From NCBI RefSeq assembly GCF_000023465.1, contig NC_014041.1:1-64000 (forward strand): a stretch of 64,000 nt of DNA. Direction: 5' to 3'. How positions within the stretch are numbered: position 1 is the first letter of the stretch; every line of letters begins with the position of its first letter. The position numbers were made by a program, and so were the translations under genes. The notes below the pieces were generated by a model, which worked only from the letters and a program-made list of their open reading frames with translations, was not told the DNA's origin and did no database searches. Of the stretch, positions 45,055-53,233 are shown piece after piece. Source of the stretch: Zunongwangia profunda SM-A87 (GTDB lineage Bacteria; Bacteroidota; Bacteroidia; Flavobacteriales; Flavobacteriaceae).

Positions 45055-46740
45055 TTGAAGTTGAAAACAGACGGAAGAACAAGAGCGCAGGAAAGTACCA
45101 ACGCGATAGAACGTATGTATATTACCATGAGACACCTTTTTAATAGAGGGTTTTATAAACCTATGGGTGTTTCTGGAGAAACTTTAAGAGAAGGCTTATT
45201 GGCCTTACGACCTGAAATATATGGCTCTGTAGCAGAAGATAAGGCTGAGCTTAATGGATTGTTATACGTTTTAGAACGTCTTCCTATAGGGATCGAGCAG
45301 TGTCGCTATATCAATCTTACCAGTGACGAGGGATACGGAGATTCTCATTTTCAGCCTATTGTGCCGCCAAAACGTCGAAGAAATTGCTATCGTATAGATG
45401 AAGAGCAAATGAATATCGAGATCACCAGAGGCCGATCTGAAATCTATGATATTCTTACACATCTAACCTTCTTATTTATCGAATCGCATAAAATTATGAG
45501 ACGTGTGGTTATCGATGAAGATGGTAGTGTAACCCGAGACTGGAAAAAACTTGAAGCGATCGTGCTTTCTAAAGAAGACATCGATAAGGCCGAGCGTGAA
45601 GTAGCTTTAACCCACGCTGCTAATATTTTAGGACGTACTTTTTATGAGGTTTCTAAGATCTATCCCAAGTTTTCTACACCAAATAATCCAGAGCAGTTTT
45701 TGCATATTATTTACTGGATGGGAAAACTGGCGATTGAAGAAACCGTAAATAATGATAAAAGAATCATCACTTTTAGTCCTATTCTTAGAGAACGTTTAGG
45801 ACACCATATTCACGGGGAGGTATGGGCAGATAAAATCAAGAAATATCTGGTAGAAGAGCAATTATTACAGCGGCCTATTCATATTATCAGCGCCAATATG
45901 CATAGTGTAATGAATACGCTTTATGCGCCATTAGCACTAAAAGCTGAGATTAAAAAGAAAAATATTCTTCAGATTTATGAAACGCTGAGTGATTCATCGA
46001 ACGGGCAGGTTCGTCAAAAAGTTTCGAAATCTGCTCTTTCTGGTGGGATGAAGTTTATAGAGGATACCAGTGGTACCAATATCGATGTTCAGGTTTTTGA
46101 TACCGCAAAACTGGAAGAAGGTTTTAGAAATAAAGGTTTTAAATCCCTAAAAGAAGAAGAAAAGCCGGTAATAATCGTGATGGACTACGCCTTTGGAGAA
46201 CAGGCTTATGAAACCATGGATGAACTTCTTAAACCTTATATTCTGGATGGTGAAGAGATAAAAATGAATGTAAAATCAGTTTCCATCATGGGAAAGGCTG
46301 GTATTTTAGAAGGTGGCAAAGGTGATATAATGATTCCTTCAGCCCATATTTTTGAGGGTACGGCCGATAATTATCCTTTTAAAAACGAATTGAAAAAAGA
46401 TGATCTTGAAGGTCATGGAATAAAAGTAGTAGATGGTAGTATGATTACCGTTTTGGGAACATCCTTACAAAACCGTGATATTCTTAAGTTTTTCCACGAT
46501 TCTACATGGAATGTAAGTGGTCTTGAAATGGAAGGAGCGCATTATCAAAAAGCCATACAGGCAGCCAGTAAATTAAGAAAAAGTATTGCTGAAGATGTGA
46601 AGGTAAGATACGCGTATTACGCATCTGATAATCCATTAGAAACCGGAAGCACTTTAGCCTCTGGCGGGTTAGGAACAACAGGTGTTAAACCAACATATTT
46701 AATAACCGAAAAGATACTGGAGCAAATCTTTAACTCTTAG
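45055..46740 (+). CDS. DUF6909-like protein
   Basis: A 561-residue cytoplasmic protein that I place, from memory, in the DUF6909 family of Bacteroidota. The N-terminal part has AIERMYITMRHLFNRGFYKP and GIEQCRYINLTSDEGYGDSHF. The C-terminal part (VVDGSMITVLGTSLQNRD, then VSGLEMEGAHYQKAI) recalls the nucleoside-phosphorylase EMEG-type motif, which is suggestive only. Its start is a TTG at 45055 or 45061, giving the conserved N-terminus; the nearest ATG would lose about 20 residues. It lies 5 bases behind the GH3 gene. Confidence 0.7.
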   Translation: MKLKTDGRTRAQESTNAIERMYITMRHLFNRGFYKPMGVSGETLREGLLALRPEIYGSVAEDKAELNGLLYVLERLPIGIEQCRYINLTSDEGYGDSHFQPIVPPKRRRNCYRIDEEQMNIEITRGRSEIYDILTHLTFLFIESHKIMRRVVIDEDGSVTRDWKKLEAIVLSKEDIDKAEREVALTHAANILGRTFYEVSKIYPKFSTPNNPEQFLHIIYWMGKLAIEETVNNDKRIITFSPILRERLGHHIHGEVWADKIKKYLVEEQLLQRPIHIISANMHSVMNTLYAPLALKAEIKKKNILQIYETLSDSSNGQVRQKVSKSALSGGMKFIEDTSGTNIDVQVFDTAKLEEGFRNKGFKSLKEEEKPVIIVMDYAFGEQAYETMDELLKPYILDGEEIKMNVKSVSIMGKAGILEGGKGDIMIPSAHIFEGTADNYPFKNELKKDDLEGHGIKVVDGSMITVLGTSLQNRDILKFFHDSTWNVSGLEMEGAHYQKAIQAASKLRKSIAEDVKVRYAYYASDNPLETGSTLASGGLGTTGVKPTYLITEKILEQIFNS

Positions 46741-46806
46741 GCTTGTGTCGTAAATTGAAACTGAAATGTTTTCTGAGTGATTTTTAAATCGATTAATAAA
46801 AAGTAA

Positions 46807-47796
46807 ATGGGCAAAACTGTATTAATTACAGGAGCAGCAGGTTTTTTAGGTTCACATTTGTGTGATAAATTTATTAGTGAAGGTTTCCGTGTTATAGGAA
46901 TGGATAATCTTATAACGGGTGATATTCGTAATATAGAGCATCTATTTAAAAACAAGGATTTTGAATTCTATAACCATGATGTAACCAAATTTATCCATGT
47001 TCCCGGAAAATTAGATTACATTCTTCATTTTGCGTCGCCCGCAAGCCCTATTGATTATCTAAAGATTCCTATTCAAACTTTAAAGGTAGGCTCTTTGGGA
47101 ACACATAACTGTTTAGGGCTGGCAAAAGAAAAAGGAGCCAGAATACTTATCGCTTCAACTTCTGAAATTTACGGAGATCCACTGGTGCATCCACAATCTG
47201 AGGATTACTACGGAAATGTAAGTACCATCGGGCCACGTGGGGTCTATGATGAAGCCAAACGATTCCAGGAATCTTTAACAATGGCTTATCATCGATTTCA
47301 TGGCTTAGAAACCCGCATCGTAAGAATATTTAATACGTATGGGCCAAGAATGAGGTTAAATGACGGCCGGGTAATTCCTGCATTTATTGGTCAGGCACTA
47401 AGAGGAGAGCACTTAAGCGTTTTTGGAGATGGATTGCAAACTCGCTCTTTTTGTTACGTAGACGATCAGGTTGAAGGGATTTACAGATTACTCTTTAGTG
47501 AGTATGTCGAGCCGGTAAATATTGGTAATCCAGACGAGTTAACCATAAAAGATTTTGCGGAAGAGATTATTAAGTTAACCGGCACCAATCAAAAAATCGT
47601 ATATAGAGAATTACCAAAAGACGATCCGTTACAACGCCAGCCTGATATAACAAGGGCTAAAGAGATTCTTGGTTGGGAACCTAAAGTTTCCCGGGAAGAA
47701 GGGATGAAAATCACTTATAATTACTTCAAAAATCTATCGAAAGAAGATTTACTGAAGAAAGAGCATAAAGATTTTAGTAAGCATAATAGAAAATAA
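46807..47796 (+). CDS. UDP-glucuronate decarboxylase (UDP-xylose synthase)-like SDR
   Basis: A 329-residue extended short-chain dehydrogenase. The NAD-binding motif is [17 protein letters not shown], the active site has STSEIYGDP and YDEAKRFQE (Tyr-X3-Lys), and the substrate blocks are [22 protein letters not shown] and [18 protein letters not shown]. These are UXS hallmarks. It makes UDP-xylose or a related sugar nucleotide for surface polysaccharide. The GT2 gene follows 3 bases later, so the two are co-transcribed. Confidence 0.93.
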   Translation: MGKTVLITGAAGFLGSHLCDKFISEGFRVIGMDNLITGDIRNIEHLFKNKDFEFYNHDVTKFIHVPGKLDYILHFASPASPIDYLKIPIQTLKVGSLGTHNCLGLAKEKGARILIASTSEIYGDPLVHPQSEDYYGNVSTIGPRGVYDEAKRFQESLTMAYHRFHGLETRIVRIFNTYGPRMRLNDGRVIPAFIGQALRGEHLSVFGDGLQTRSFCYVDDQVEGIYRLLFSEYVEPVNIGNPDELTIKDFAEEIIKLTGTNQKIVYRELPKDDPLQRQPDITRAKEILGWEPKVSREEGMKITYNYFKNLSKEDLLKKEHKDFSKHNRK

Positions 47797-47799
47797 ATA

Positions 47800-48573
47800 A
47801 TGCAAAACCCTTTGGTTTCTGTGATCATGCCCGCCTATAATTCCAATGAATTTATTGCGTTGGCTATCGAATCGGTTATTGCTCAGGAATATAAAAACTG
47901 GGAGCTTATTATTGTAGACGATGCTTCAAAAGATGCTACCGTTAATACGATTCGGAATTATATAAAGAAAGAGCCTCGTATCAAAATTTTTAGAAATCAA
48001 ACCAACCATGGTGCAGGGTATTCAAGAAATAAAGCGATTAAGGAGGCTTCAGGAGAGTTTATAGCTTTTTTAGATGCAGATGATCTTTGGAAACCAGAAA
48101 AGTTATCTCTGCAGCTTAAATTTTGCGAAGAAAACAATGCAAAAATTGTATTTAGCAGTTATGGCCGCATTAAAGAAAATGGCGAAAATTTAAATGAAAT
48201 AATCGAAGCTTTACCTTTTGTTAATTACCCTAAATTGATTAGGAGTAATTATATAGGCAATTTAACGGGAATGTATAATGCTGGTAAAATTGGTAAAGTG
48301 TATCATCCCGACATACGAAAAAGGCAGGATTGGGCTATGTGGCTTGAAGTAATTAGAAAAGGAGGAACGGCCCATGGGATGGAAGAATCGCTGGCTTTAT
48401 ACCGAATAAGAAAAGGATCTGTTTCAGAAAACAAATTTGAAATGCTTTCCTATAATTTCAAAATTTATAATAAAGTTTTGGGCTATGGAAAGCTAAAAAG
48501 TATGTATTGGGTTCTTATCTTTTTAGGAGAACATTTTTTTGTAAAATCCAGGCAACTAAAATCAATTGATTAA
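47800..48573 (+). CDS. Family 2 glycosyltransferase
   Basis: A 257-residue inverting GT2 enzyme, probably cytoplasmic and membrane-associated. The N-terminal motif is PLVSVIMPAYNSNEFIALAI, followed by LIIVDDASKDATVN and the DXD-type site AFLDADDLWKPEKL. QDWAMWLEVIRKGG is the acceptor-side motif. It extends a surface polysaccharide; the acceptor and sugar are unknown. Its last 12 bases overlap the end of the CapK/PaaK-like gene on the opposite strand. Confidence 0.92.
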   Translation: MQNPLVSVIMPAYNSNEFIALAIESVIAQEYKNWELIIVDDASKDATVNTIRNYIKKEPRIKIFRNQTNHGAGYSRNKAIKEASGEFIAFLDADDLWKPEKLSLQLKFCEENNAKIVFSSYGRIKENGENLNEIIEALPFVNYPKLIRSNYIGNLTGMYNAGKIGKVYHPDIRKRQDWAMWLEVIRKGGTAHGMEESLALYRIRKGSVSENKFEMLSYNFKIYNKVLGYGKLKSMYWVLIFLGEHFFVKSRQLKSID

Positions 48574-49872
48574 AGAAGTAAACTGTTTGAGCTTCCCGCT
48601 TTTGCTTCGGGTTAAGCTCTGTTTTCTTCTAAAATTAACGTTCAAATTTTTCCCTACATACTTTTCTACCGCTTCAGCGATTTTGGTCGTTTCTTCAGCG
48701 TCAAAATCAGTATCTCGTACATATTCAATATCAAAAGAATCTATTTTAGTTTGGGTCACTATAAATTCTTTGGTGCTCCCGGTATCGTCGATAATCGTTT
48801 TAGTTACGTAATAAAATGTAAGTCCGGGAACTACTTTTCCATCTGCAAGTTTTGCCACATCACTGGTTCTTCCTATCAAAGAGGCTAATATTGGCTTTTT
48901 GGGAGTACTTTTTTTAGACATTATACCAATGTCTCCAATAGCATACCTAATTATGGGATGGGCTTTATTATACAAGGAGGTTATTATTATTCTTCCTTCT
49001 TTACCATGTGGTAAAGTTCTATTGTCTTCATCCACGATTTCTATAAAAAGATCGCTGCGATTAAGACACCATTCTCCGTTAGGGTTTTCGAAAGCGATAA
49101 GGCCTACTTCGCTGGCGCCATATTCGTTTACTACGGGTATGCCTATAGCCTCTTCAATAACTTTTTTATCCTTTTCAAATAATCGCTCTGAAGTTACAAT
49201 GCAAAGTTTTAAACTAGGACAAATCTCTTTAAGTACAATCTTTTCTTTTTTTAAAAACTTAGAAAAAAGCAGGATAGCGCTGGTGTAACCGTTTAAATAA
49301 TCAAATTTACTTCTCCTAAACCGATCAAGAAAGCCTTGCAATTTAGTCTCGCTAAGATCAAAAATACTAAAACGCCTTCTTAGGCTTATCTGGTCTTTAA
49401 TTCGTTCTTGAAGATGACCGTAAAAATCTAACGGAATTCCATAAAATCTTGCCTGTAGTGATTTGTTGAGATCTATACCGTGCCAGTTATAATGATTGTT
49501 AAAACCTTCCCAGGTCATGGCATGGCAAAGTTTGTCTTTGGCAAAAGTAAAAGGGTGGCCGCTACTTCCAGAGGTCTTACCCACATAGCTATTCTTTAAA
49601 TTAAAACTTTGGCTTAGGCGGTTCTCTAAGGGTTGTTGTAGATCGGTTTTGGTCATAATAGGAATATCCTCCCAATTTGGGATCGCCTTACTTCCTATAA
49701 AGCTCTTATAGAAATTATTGTTATTTAAATGATAATCAACAATTTCTTTTTTTTTAGTTTCAATATATTGTGGGTACTGGTTTGCGGGAATATTGTCTAT
49801 TTCATCCAACATTTTTCGGGCCCGATTTACAGGAAATTTATTGAGCTGAAGCGAAAGTTTAAACCAATCCAA
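48562..49872 (-). CDS. Phenylacetate-CoA ligase (PaaK/CapK) family protein
   Basis: A 436-residue adenylate-forming enzyme. The ATP motif is VGKTSGSSGHPFTFAKD near residue 105, with IPVVNEYGASEVGLIAFEN and IRYAIGDIGIM downstream. In polysaccharide gene clusters such proteins (CapK-like) are often found, and a role in capsule or LPS modification is likely, though the substrate is not known. It converges with the GT2 gene with a 12-base overlap of their ends. Confidence 0.88.
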   Translation of the reverse strand: MDWFKLSLQLNKFPVNRARKMLDEIDNIPANQYPQYIETKKKEIVDYHLNNNNFYKSFIGSKAIPNWEDIPIMTKTDLQQPLENRLSQSFNLKNSYVGKTSGSSGHPFTFAKDKLCHAMTWEGFNNHYNWHGIDLNKSLQARFYGIPLDFYGHLQERIKDQISLRRRFSIFDLSETKLQGFLDRFRRSKFDYLNGYTSAILLFSKFLKKEKIVLKEICPSLKLCIVTSERLFEKDKKVIEEAIGIPVVNEYGASEVGLIAFENPNGEWCLNRSDLFIEIVDEDNRTLPHGKEGRIIITSLYNKAHPIIRYAIGDIGIMSKKSTPKKPILASLIGRTSDVAKLADGKVVPGLTFYYVTKTIIDDTGSTKEFIVTQTKIDSFDIEYVRDTDFDAEETTKIAEAVEKYVGKNLNVNFRRKQSLTRSKSGKLKQFTSLIN

Positions 49873-49961
49873 AACTTAACAATGCTTTTTTATTCGATTT
49901 TATTGGTGCTTCAATTTACAAACAATTATTTTTGAAGTCCAAAATAAATATTTCTAAAAAA

Positions 49962-50015
49962 ATGAAAATCTTAATACTAGGTTCCGGCTTTTGGGGGAAA
50001 AGGAGATATTTTTGA
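49962..50015 (+). pseudogene. Remnant of the native purD start (9 PurD codons)
   Basis: The ATG at 49962 begins MKILILGSG, the standard PurD N-terminus (normally continued by GREH). After these nine codons the reading frame enters foreign sequence (FWGKRRYF) and ends at the TGA at 50013. The rest of PurD resumes only at about 50146 in another frame. Confidence 0.85.
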
Positions 50016-50145
50016 GCCGGCCAAGATCTATTATCGTATTGTGTTGTACGGGGTGCCCATCCTCGCGCTTAATATGATGGGGAATAATGTGATAAGAGCT
50101 GAGGGCAAACCCACGTTTGCCATGGTCTCGATGATTATTCCATCT
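49985..50145 (+). other. MATE efflux transporter fragment inserted in purD
   Basis: In the frame used by the 3' part of purD, this stretch encodes AFGGKGDIFEPAKIYYRIVL, then YGVPILALNMMGNNVIRAEG and KPTFAMVSMIIPS. NNVIRAEGKPxFAM is the hallmark of MATE (NorM-type) transporters, and nothing of this kind belongs to PurD. The segment stands where PurD residues of about 10-65 should be. Its codons (GCG, CTC, CCC, ACG) look richer in G+C than the neighbourhood. Confidence 0.85.
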
Positions 50146-51240
50146 GTAGACATGTTGGTCGTGGGGCCAGAAGATCCTCTTGTCAAGGGAATTACAGACT
50201 TTTGTAAGGGAGAGCCAGACTTAAAAGACCTTTTGATTGTGGGGCCTTCAAAGCGCGGTGCACTACTGGAAGGAAGTAAAGAGCGTGCCAAAGAATTTAT
50301 GGCAATGTATCAAATCCCAACAGCGGCGTACGAAAGTTTTACTATAGAAAGTTTAGAAGCCGGTAAAACGTTTTTGGAAACTTTAAGTGCCCCTTATGTG
50401 CTTAAAGCCGATGGTCTTGCTGCAGGAAAAGGCGTTTTAATTTTAAACGATCTTGCTGAAGCGAAAACCGAATTAGAAAATATGCTGAAAAATCAAAAAT
50501 TTGGAGAAGCTAGTGCCAAAGTGGTGATCGAAGAATTTTTGGACGGAATAGAACTTAGTGTTTTTGTCTTAACCGATGGTAAAAATTATAAAATCCTGCC
50601 AACAGCTAAAGATTATAAGCGAATAGGAGAAGGCGATACAGGCTTAAACACGGGTGGAATGGGAGCAATATCTCCGGTACCTTTCGCTGATGCCGAATTG
50701 ATGCAGAAAATCGAAGAGCGTATTGTAAAGCCTACGGTAAATGGTCTTACTGAAGAAAATATAGACTATAAAGGATTTATTTTTATCGGTTTGATAAAAG
50801 TAGGAAAGGAGCCTTATGTGATTGAATATAATGTACGAATGGGAGATCCTGAAACCGAAGTAGTCTTACCAAGGGTAAAATCAGACCTGGTTGAGGTACT
50901 TGCAAAAACCGCAGAGGGGAAACTTAATGAGGTCGATCTAGAGATTGACGAGAGAGCTGCGACAACAGTAATGATGGTTTCTGGCGGATATCCAGAAGCT
51001 TATGAAAAAGCTAAAGAAATAACCGGTATCGAAAATGTAAACGTTGAAGATGCGCTCGTATTTCACGCAGGAACTACGTTAAAAGATGGTAAAGTAGTGA
51101 CCAATGGCGGGAGGGTAATCGCCGTAACCGCGTTTGGAGAAGATTATAAACAGGCACTAAAAAAATCTTATCAAAATGTAGAGAAACTACAATTTGATAA
51201 GATGTATTTTAGAAAAGATCTAGGGTTTGACCTTGCTTAG
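50041..51240 (+). CDS. purD: Phosphoribosylamine-glycine ligase, N-terminus replaced (MATE-PurD fusion)
   Basis: PurD makes glycinamide ribonucleotide in purine synthesis. From VDMLVVGPEDPLVKG (50146) to the stop, about 364 PurD residues are intact: GPSKRGALLEGSKERAKEFM, the ATP-grasp motifs VLKADGLAAGKGVLI and GEGDTGLNTGGMGAISP, and YNVRMGDPETEVVLPR. The N-terminal Rossmann-type part (about residues 10-65) is absent and replaced in frame by a MATE transporter fragment. The frame opens after a stop at 49978-49980; possible starts are GTG at 50041 or the ATGs at 50074/50077. As it stands, function is doubtful. Either recombination or assembly error may be the cause. Confidence 0.88.
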   Translation: MLYGVPILALNMMGNNVIRAEGKPTFAMVSMIIPSVDMLVVGPEDPLVKGITDFCKGEPDLKDLLIVGPSKRGALLEGSKERAKEFMAMYQIPTAAYESFTIESLEAGKTFLETLSAPYVLKADGLAAGKGVLILNDLAEAKTELENMLKNQKFGEASAKVVIEEFLDGIELSVFVLTDGKNYKILPTAKDYKRIGEGDTGLNTGGMGAISPVPFADAELMQKIEERIVKPTVNGLTEENIDYKGFIFIGLIKVGKEPYVIEYNVRMGDPETEVVLPRVKSDLVEVLAKTAEGKLNEVDLEIDERAATTVMMVSGGYPEAYEKAKEITGIENVNVEDALVFHAGTTLKDGKVVTNGGRVIAVTAFGEDYKQALKKSYQNVEKLQFDKMYFRKDLGFDLA

Positions 51241-51257
51241 GATTATCCTAAGTAAGG
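51231..51257. terminator. Stem-loop shared by the ends of purD and the DUF6341-type gene
   Basis: CCTTGCTTAGGA (51231-51242) pairs with TCCTAAGTAAGG (51246-51257), all positions counting one G-T pair, around a 3-base loop. It contains the stop codons of both convergent genes. There is no T-run, so termination is uncertain. Confidence 0.45.
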
Positions 51258-51467
51258 CTTAGACCTTGTGTTTTCGTCATCGGCGTCTTGGAAAATCTTT
51301 AATTGTTTGCACCAGTATGCAAAAGCGATCATTCCAATGATAATAAATACAAAGTTGATGGCGTTAGCACCCCACCAGGAGTCTAGTTCTAGAGAACGTA
51401 GCCAATCAAGAGGAACAAGAAGTACATTTTCAAAAAGCCACGAGATTCCTTCAAAAAATTCAGTCAT
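51243..51467 (-). CDS. DUF6341-type small membrane protein
   Basis: A 74-residue protein with an amphipathic Trp-rich N-terminus (FFEGISWLFENVLLVPLDWLRSLELDSWW), one helix (AINFVFIIIGMIAFAYWCKQL) and a polar tail. I recall it as the DUF6341 family, which accompanies the DUF6427-type gene in flavobacteria; the two are divergently arranged here. Function is unknown. It converges on purD with two bases between the stop codons. Confidence 0.7.
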   Translation of the reverse strand: MTEFFEGISWLFENVLLVPLDWLRSLELDSWWGANAINFVFIIIGMIAFAYWCKQLKIFQDADDENTRSKPYLG

Positions 51468-51513
51468 CGTTTAACATTGTTAGTTTAACACTACAAAAAT
51501 AGAAAAAAGAGCA

Positions 51514-52440
51514 ATGCTAACAAGCTTTTTTGCCAAATCAAAGCCAATTAATATTACGCTTGTCCTCGTATTGCTATCTGGGTTTTTTATAACAGCTAAC
51601 TTTCATACCTGGTTTTTAGCTTTCGAAATCTTTAAATTCTTTAAAATTTTAGGCGTTTTTTTAGCGCTGATGTTGTCCTTATTTTTGCTGAATTTTATAG
51701 CTAAAAAAAACGACCTTACTCAGCGGAGTGCATATAAAGTCCTTTTATTTTCGGTATTTTGCGCTTCTTTTTTTTCCTTGCTTAAGGATTATAACGTGAT
51801 TGTTGCCGCAACGCTTATTTTATTGGCACTACGCCGAATTATAAGCTTAAAATCACAAATAAGCGTACAAAAGAAAATATTTGATGCTGCTTTTTGGATT
51901 TGCATTGCTTCCTTATTTTATTTCTGGTCCATTTTATTTTTATTTATTGTACTAGGCGGAATTATAATTTATTCGCCCAGACCCAAAAACTGGTTAATTC
52001 CTATAACTTCAGCAGTTTGTGTATACATGATTTACTGCTCCATCCATTTGTTGGTCTACGATCAGTTTTATTTAATGGCAGATTGGTACCAGCCCTATAA
52101 TTTTGATTTCTCTAACTATCAGTCTTTTAAATTCTTAACACCAATAAGTATCATTTTAGCTCTTACGCTATGGTCTCTTGTATATTACTTTTCAATTATT
52201 CAAAAAGCAGGTGTTAGTTTACGACCCTCCTTAAACCTTATTTTGTTTACGCTTATTATCGGTATTTCTGTAGGCATACTGGCGCCGAGTAAAAATGGAA
52301 GTGAGCTTATTTTTTTCTTCATTCCACTTAGTATTATTGTTTCCAATTATTTTGATACCGGCCGGGATAAAATCTTTAGGGAAATACTATTATTAATATT
52401 GATTTTGATGCCCTTTGGAGTGCTATTTATTCAGAGTTAA
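51514..52440 (+). CDS. DUF6427-type polytopic membrane protein
   Basis: A 308-residue protein with about nine hydrophobic helices, starting MLTSFFAKSKPINITLVLVL. Conserved-looking polar points are DLTQRSAYKVLLFSVFCASFF near residue 75 and SPRPKNWLIPITSAV in the middle. I assign it from memory to DUF6427. It lies divergent from the DUF6341-type gene. Such polytopic proteins in Flavobacteriia often sit close to surface polysaccharide genes, but no role is established. Confidence 0.75.
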   Translation: MLTSFFAKSKPINITLVLVLLSGFFITANFHTWFLAFEIFKFFKILGVFLALMLSLFLLNFIAKKNDLTQRSAYKVLLFSVFCASFFSLLKDYNVIVAATLILLALRRIISLKSQISVQKKIFDAAFWICIASLFYFWSILFLFIVLGGIIIYSPRPKNWLIPITSAVCVYMIYCSIHLLVYDQFYLMADWYQPYNFDFSNYQSFKFLTPISIILALTLWSLVYYFSIIQKAGVSLRPSLNLILFTLIIGISVGILAPSKNGSELIFFFIPLSIIVSNYFDTGRDKIFREILLLILILMPFGVLFIQS

Positions 52441-52519
52441 AATTGCTTCAGAAATATATTTGTGGTATTTGAATTTTTGGTCATTTAAAAGGAATGTTTA
52501 GCAATTATAGATTTTGTAA

Positions 52520-52527
52520 TACCTTTG
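52520..52527 (+). promoter_or_regulatory. Putative -7 element ahead of the DUF4254 gene
   Basis: TACCTTTG fits TAnnTTTG about 95 bases before the ATG at 52622. A second match, TATATTTG, lies at 52455-52462. Confidence 0.35.
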
Positions 52528-52621
52528 TATTTCAATTTAAAATAGTCATTAAAATCGCCAAATCCTGAAATTTTCAGATTTTAGAGGCGTTTAAGCTATT
52601 CAGTTTTAAAAAATCAACATA

Positions 52622-53227
52622 ATGTTTACAGATAAAGCCAATAAGATCTTTCAGGAAGTGATCAAAAAATATCATGAAATTGATACTGTAGATCAGCTTT
52701 TTACAAACCCTTATGATAGCGATTCCCAACTTATAGAGCATCTTCTTTATAGAAAATGCTGGATAGATACCGTACAGTGGCATTACGAGGATATTGTAAG
52801 AGATCCTAATATCGATCCTATAGCCGGTTTAAAATTGAAACGCCTTATTGATGCTTCTAACCAGGATCGTACCGATACGGTAGAATATATTGATAGTTAT
52901 TTCCTCGAAAAATATAAGGCGGTTGCGCCAAAAGAAAACGCGACTATTAATACAGAAAGCCCGGCTTGGGGAGTAGACAGATTATCGATCTTAGCACTTA
53001 AAATTTATCACATGCACGAAGAAGCTACTCGTGAAGATGCTTCAGCAGATCATAAAGAAAAATGCCAGGCAAAGCTTGATATTTTATTAGAGCAGCGGGT
53101 AGATCTTTCTTCAGCAATCGATCAGCTTTTAAAAGATATAGAGAACGGGGATAAATATATGAAAGTCTATAAGCAGATGAAAATGTATAATGATGACGAA
53201 TTAAATCCTGTTTTACGAAATAAATAA
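52622..53227 (+). CDS. DUF4254 family protein
   Basis: A 201-residue, largely helical soluble protein of the DUF4254 family. Its core is WIDTVQWHYEDIVRDPNIDPIAG, then LKLKRLIDASNQDRTDTVEYID and WGVDRLSILALKIYHMHEE. No catalytic motif is recognised. The GT9 gene starts 6 bases later. The two are, to my knowledge, frequently adjacent in Bacteroidota, suggesting a link to LPS core assembly, but this is association only. Confidence 0.82.
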   Translation: MFTDKANKIFQEVIKKYHEIDTVDQLFTNPYDSDSQLIEHLLYRKCWIDTVQWHYEDIVRDPNIDPIAGLKLKRLIDASNQDRTDTVEYIDSYFLEKYKAVAPKENATINTESPAWGVDRLSILALKIYHMHEEATREDASADHKEKCQAKLDILLEQRVDLSSAIDQLLKDIENGDKYMKVYKQMKMYNDDELNPVLRNK

Positions 53228-53233
53228 AATTAG

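Noticed and set aside
47230..47245. A third parS-like site (CCACGTGG in the UXS gene)
   Set aside because: Only the CACGTG core matches; the flanks do not fit the GTTC/GAAC arms.
49900..50200. Insertion sequence or integron at the purD damage
   Set aside because: No terminal inverted repeats, target duplication or transposase are visible; the foreign piece is only about 160 bp of coding sequence.
50031..50291. An 86-codon frame on the minus strand in the damaged purD region
   Set aside because: It is the shadow of the MATE-PurD fusion on the other strand; its protein is low-complexity and unlike any family.
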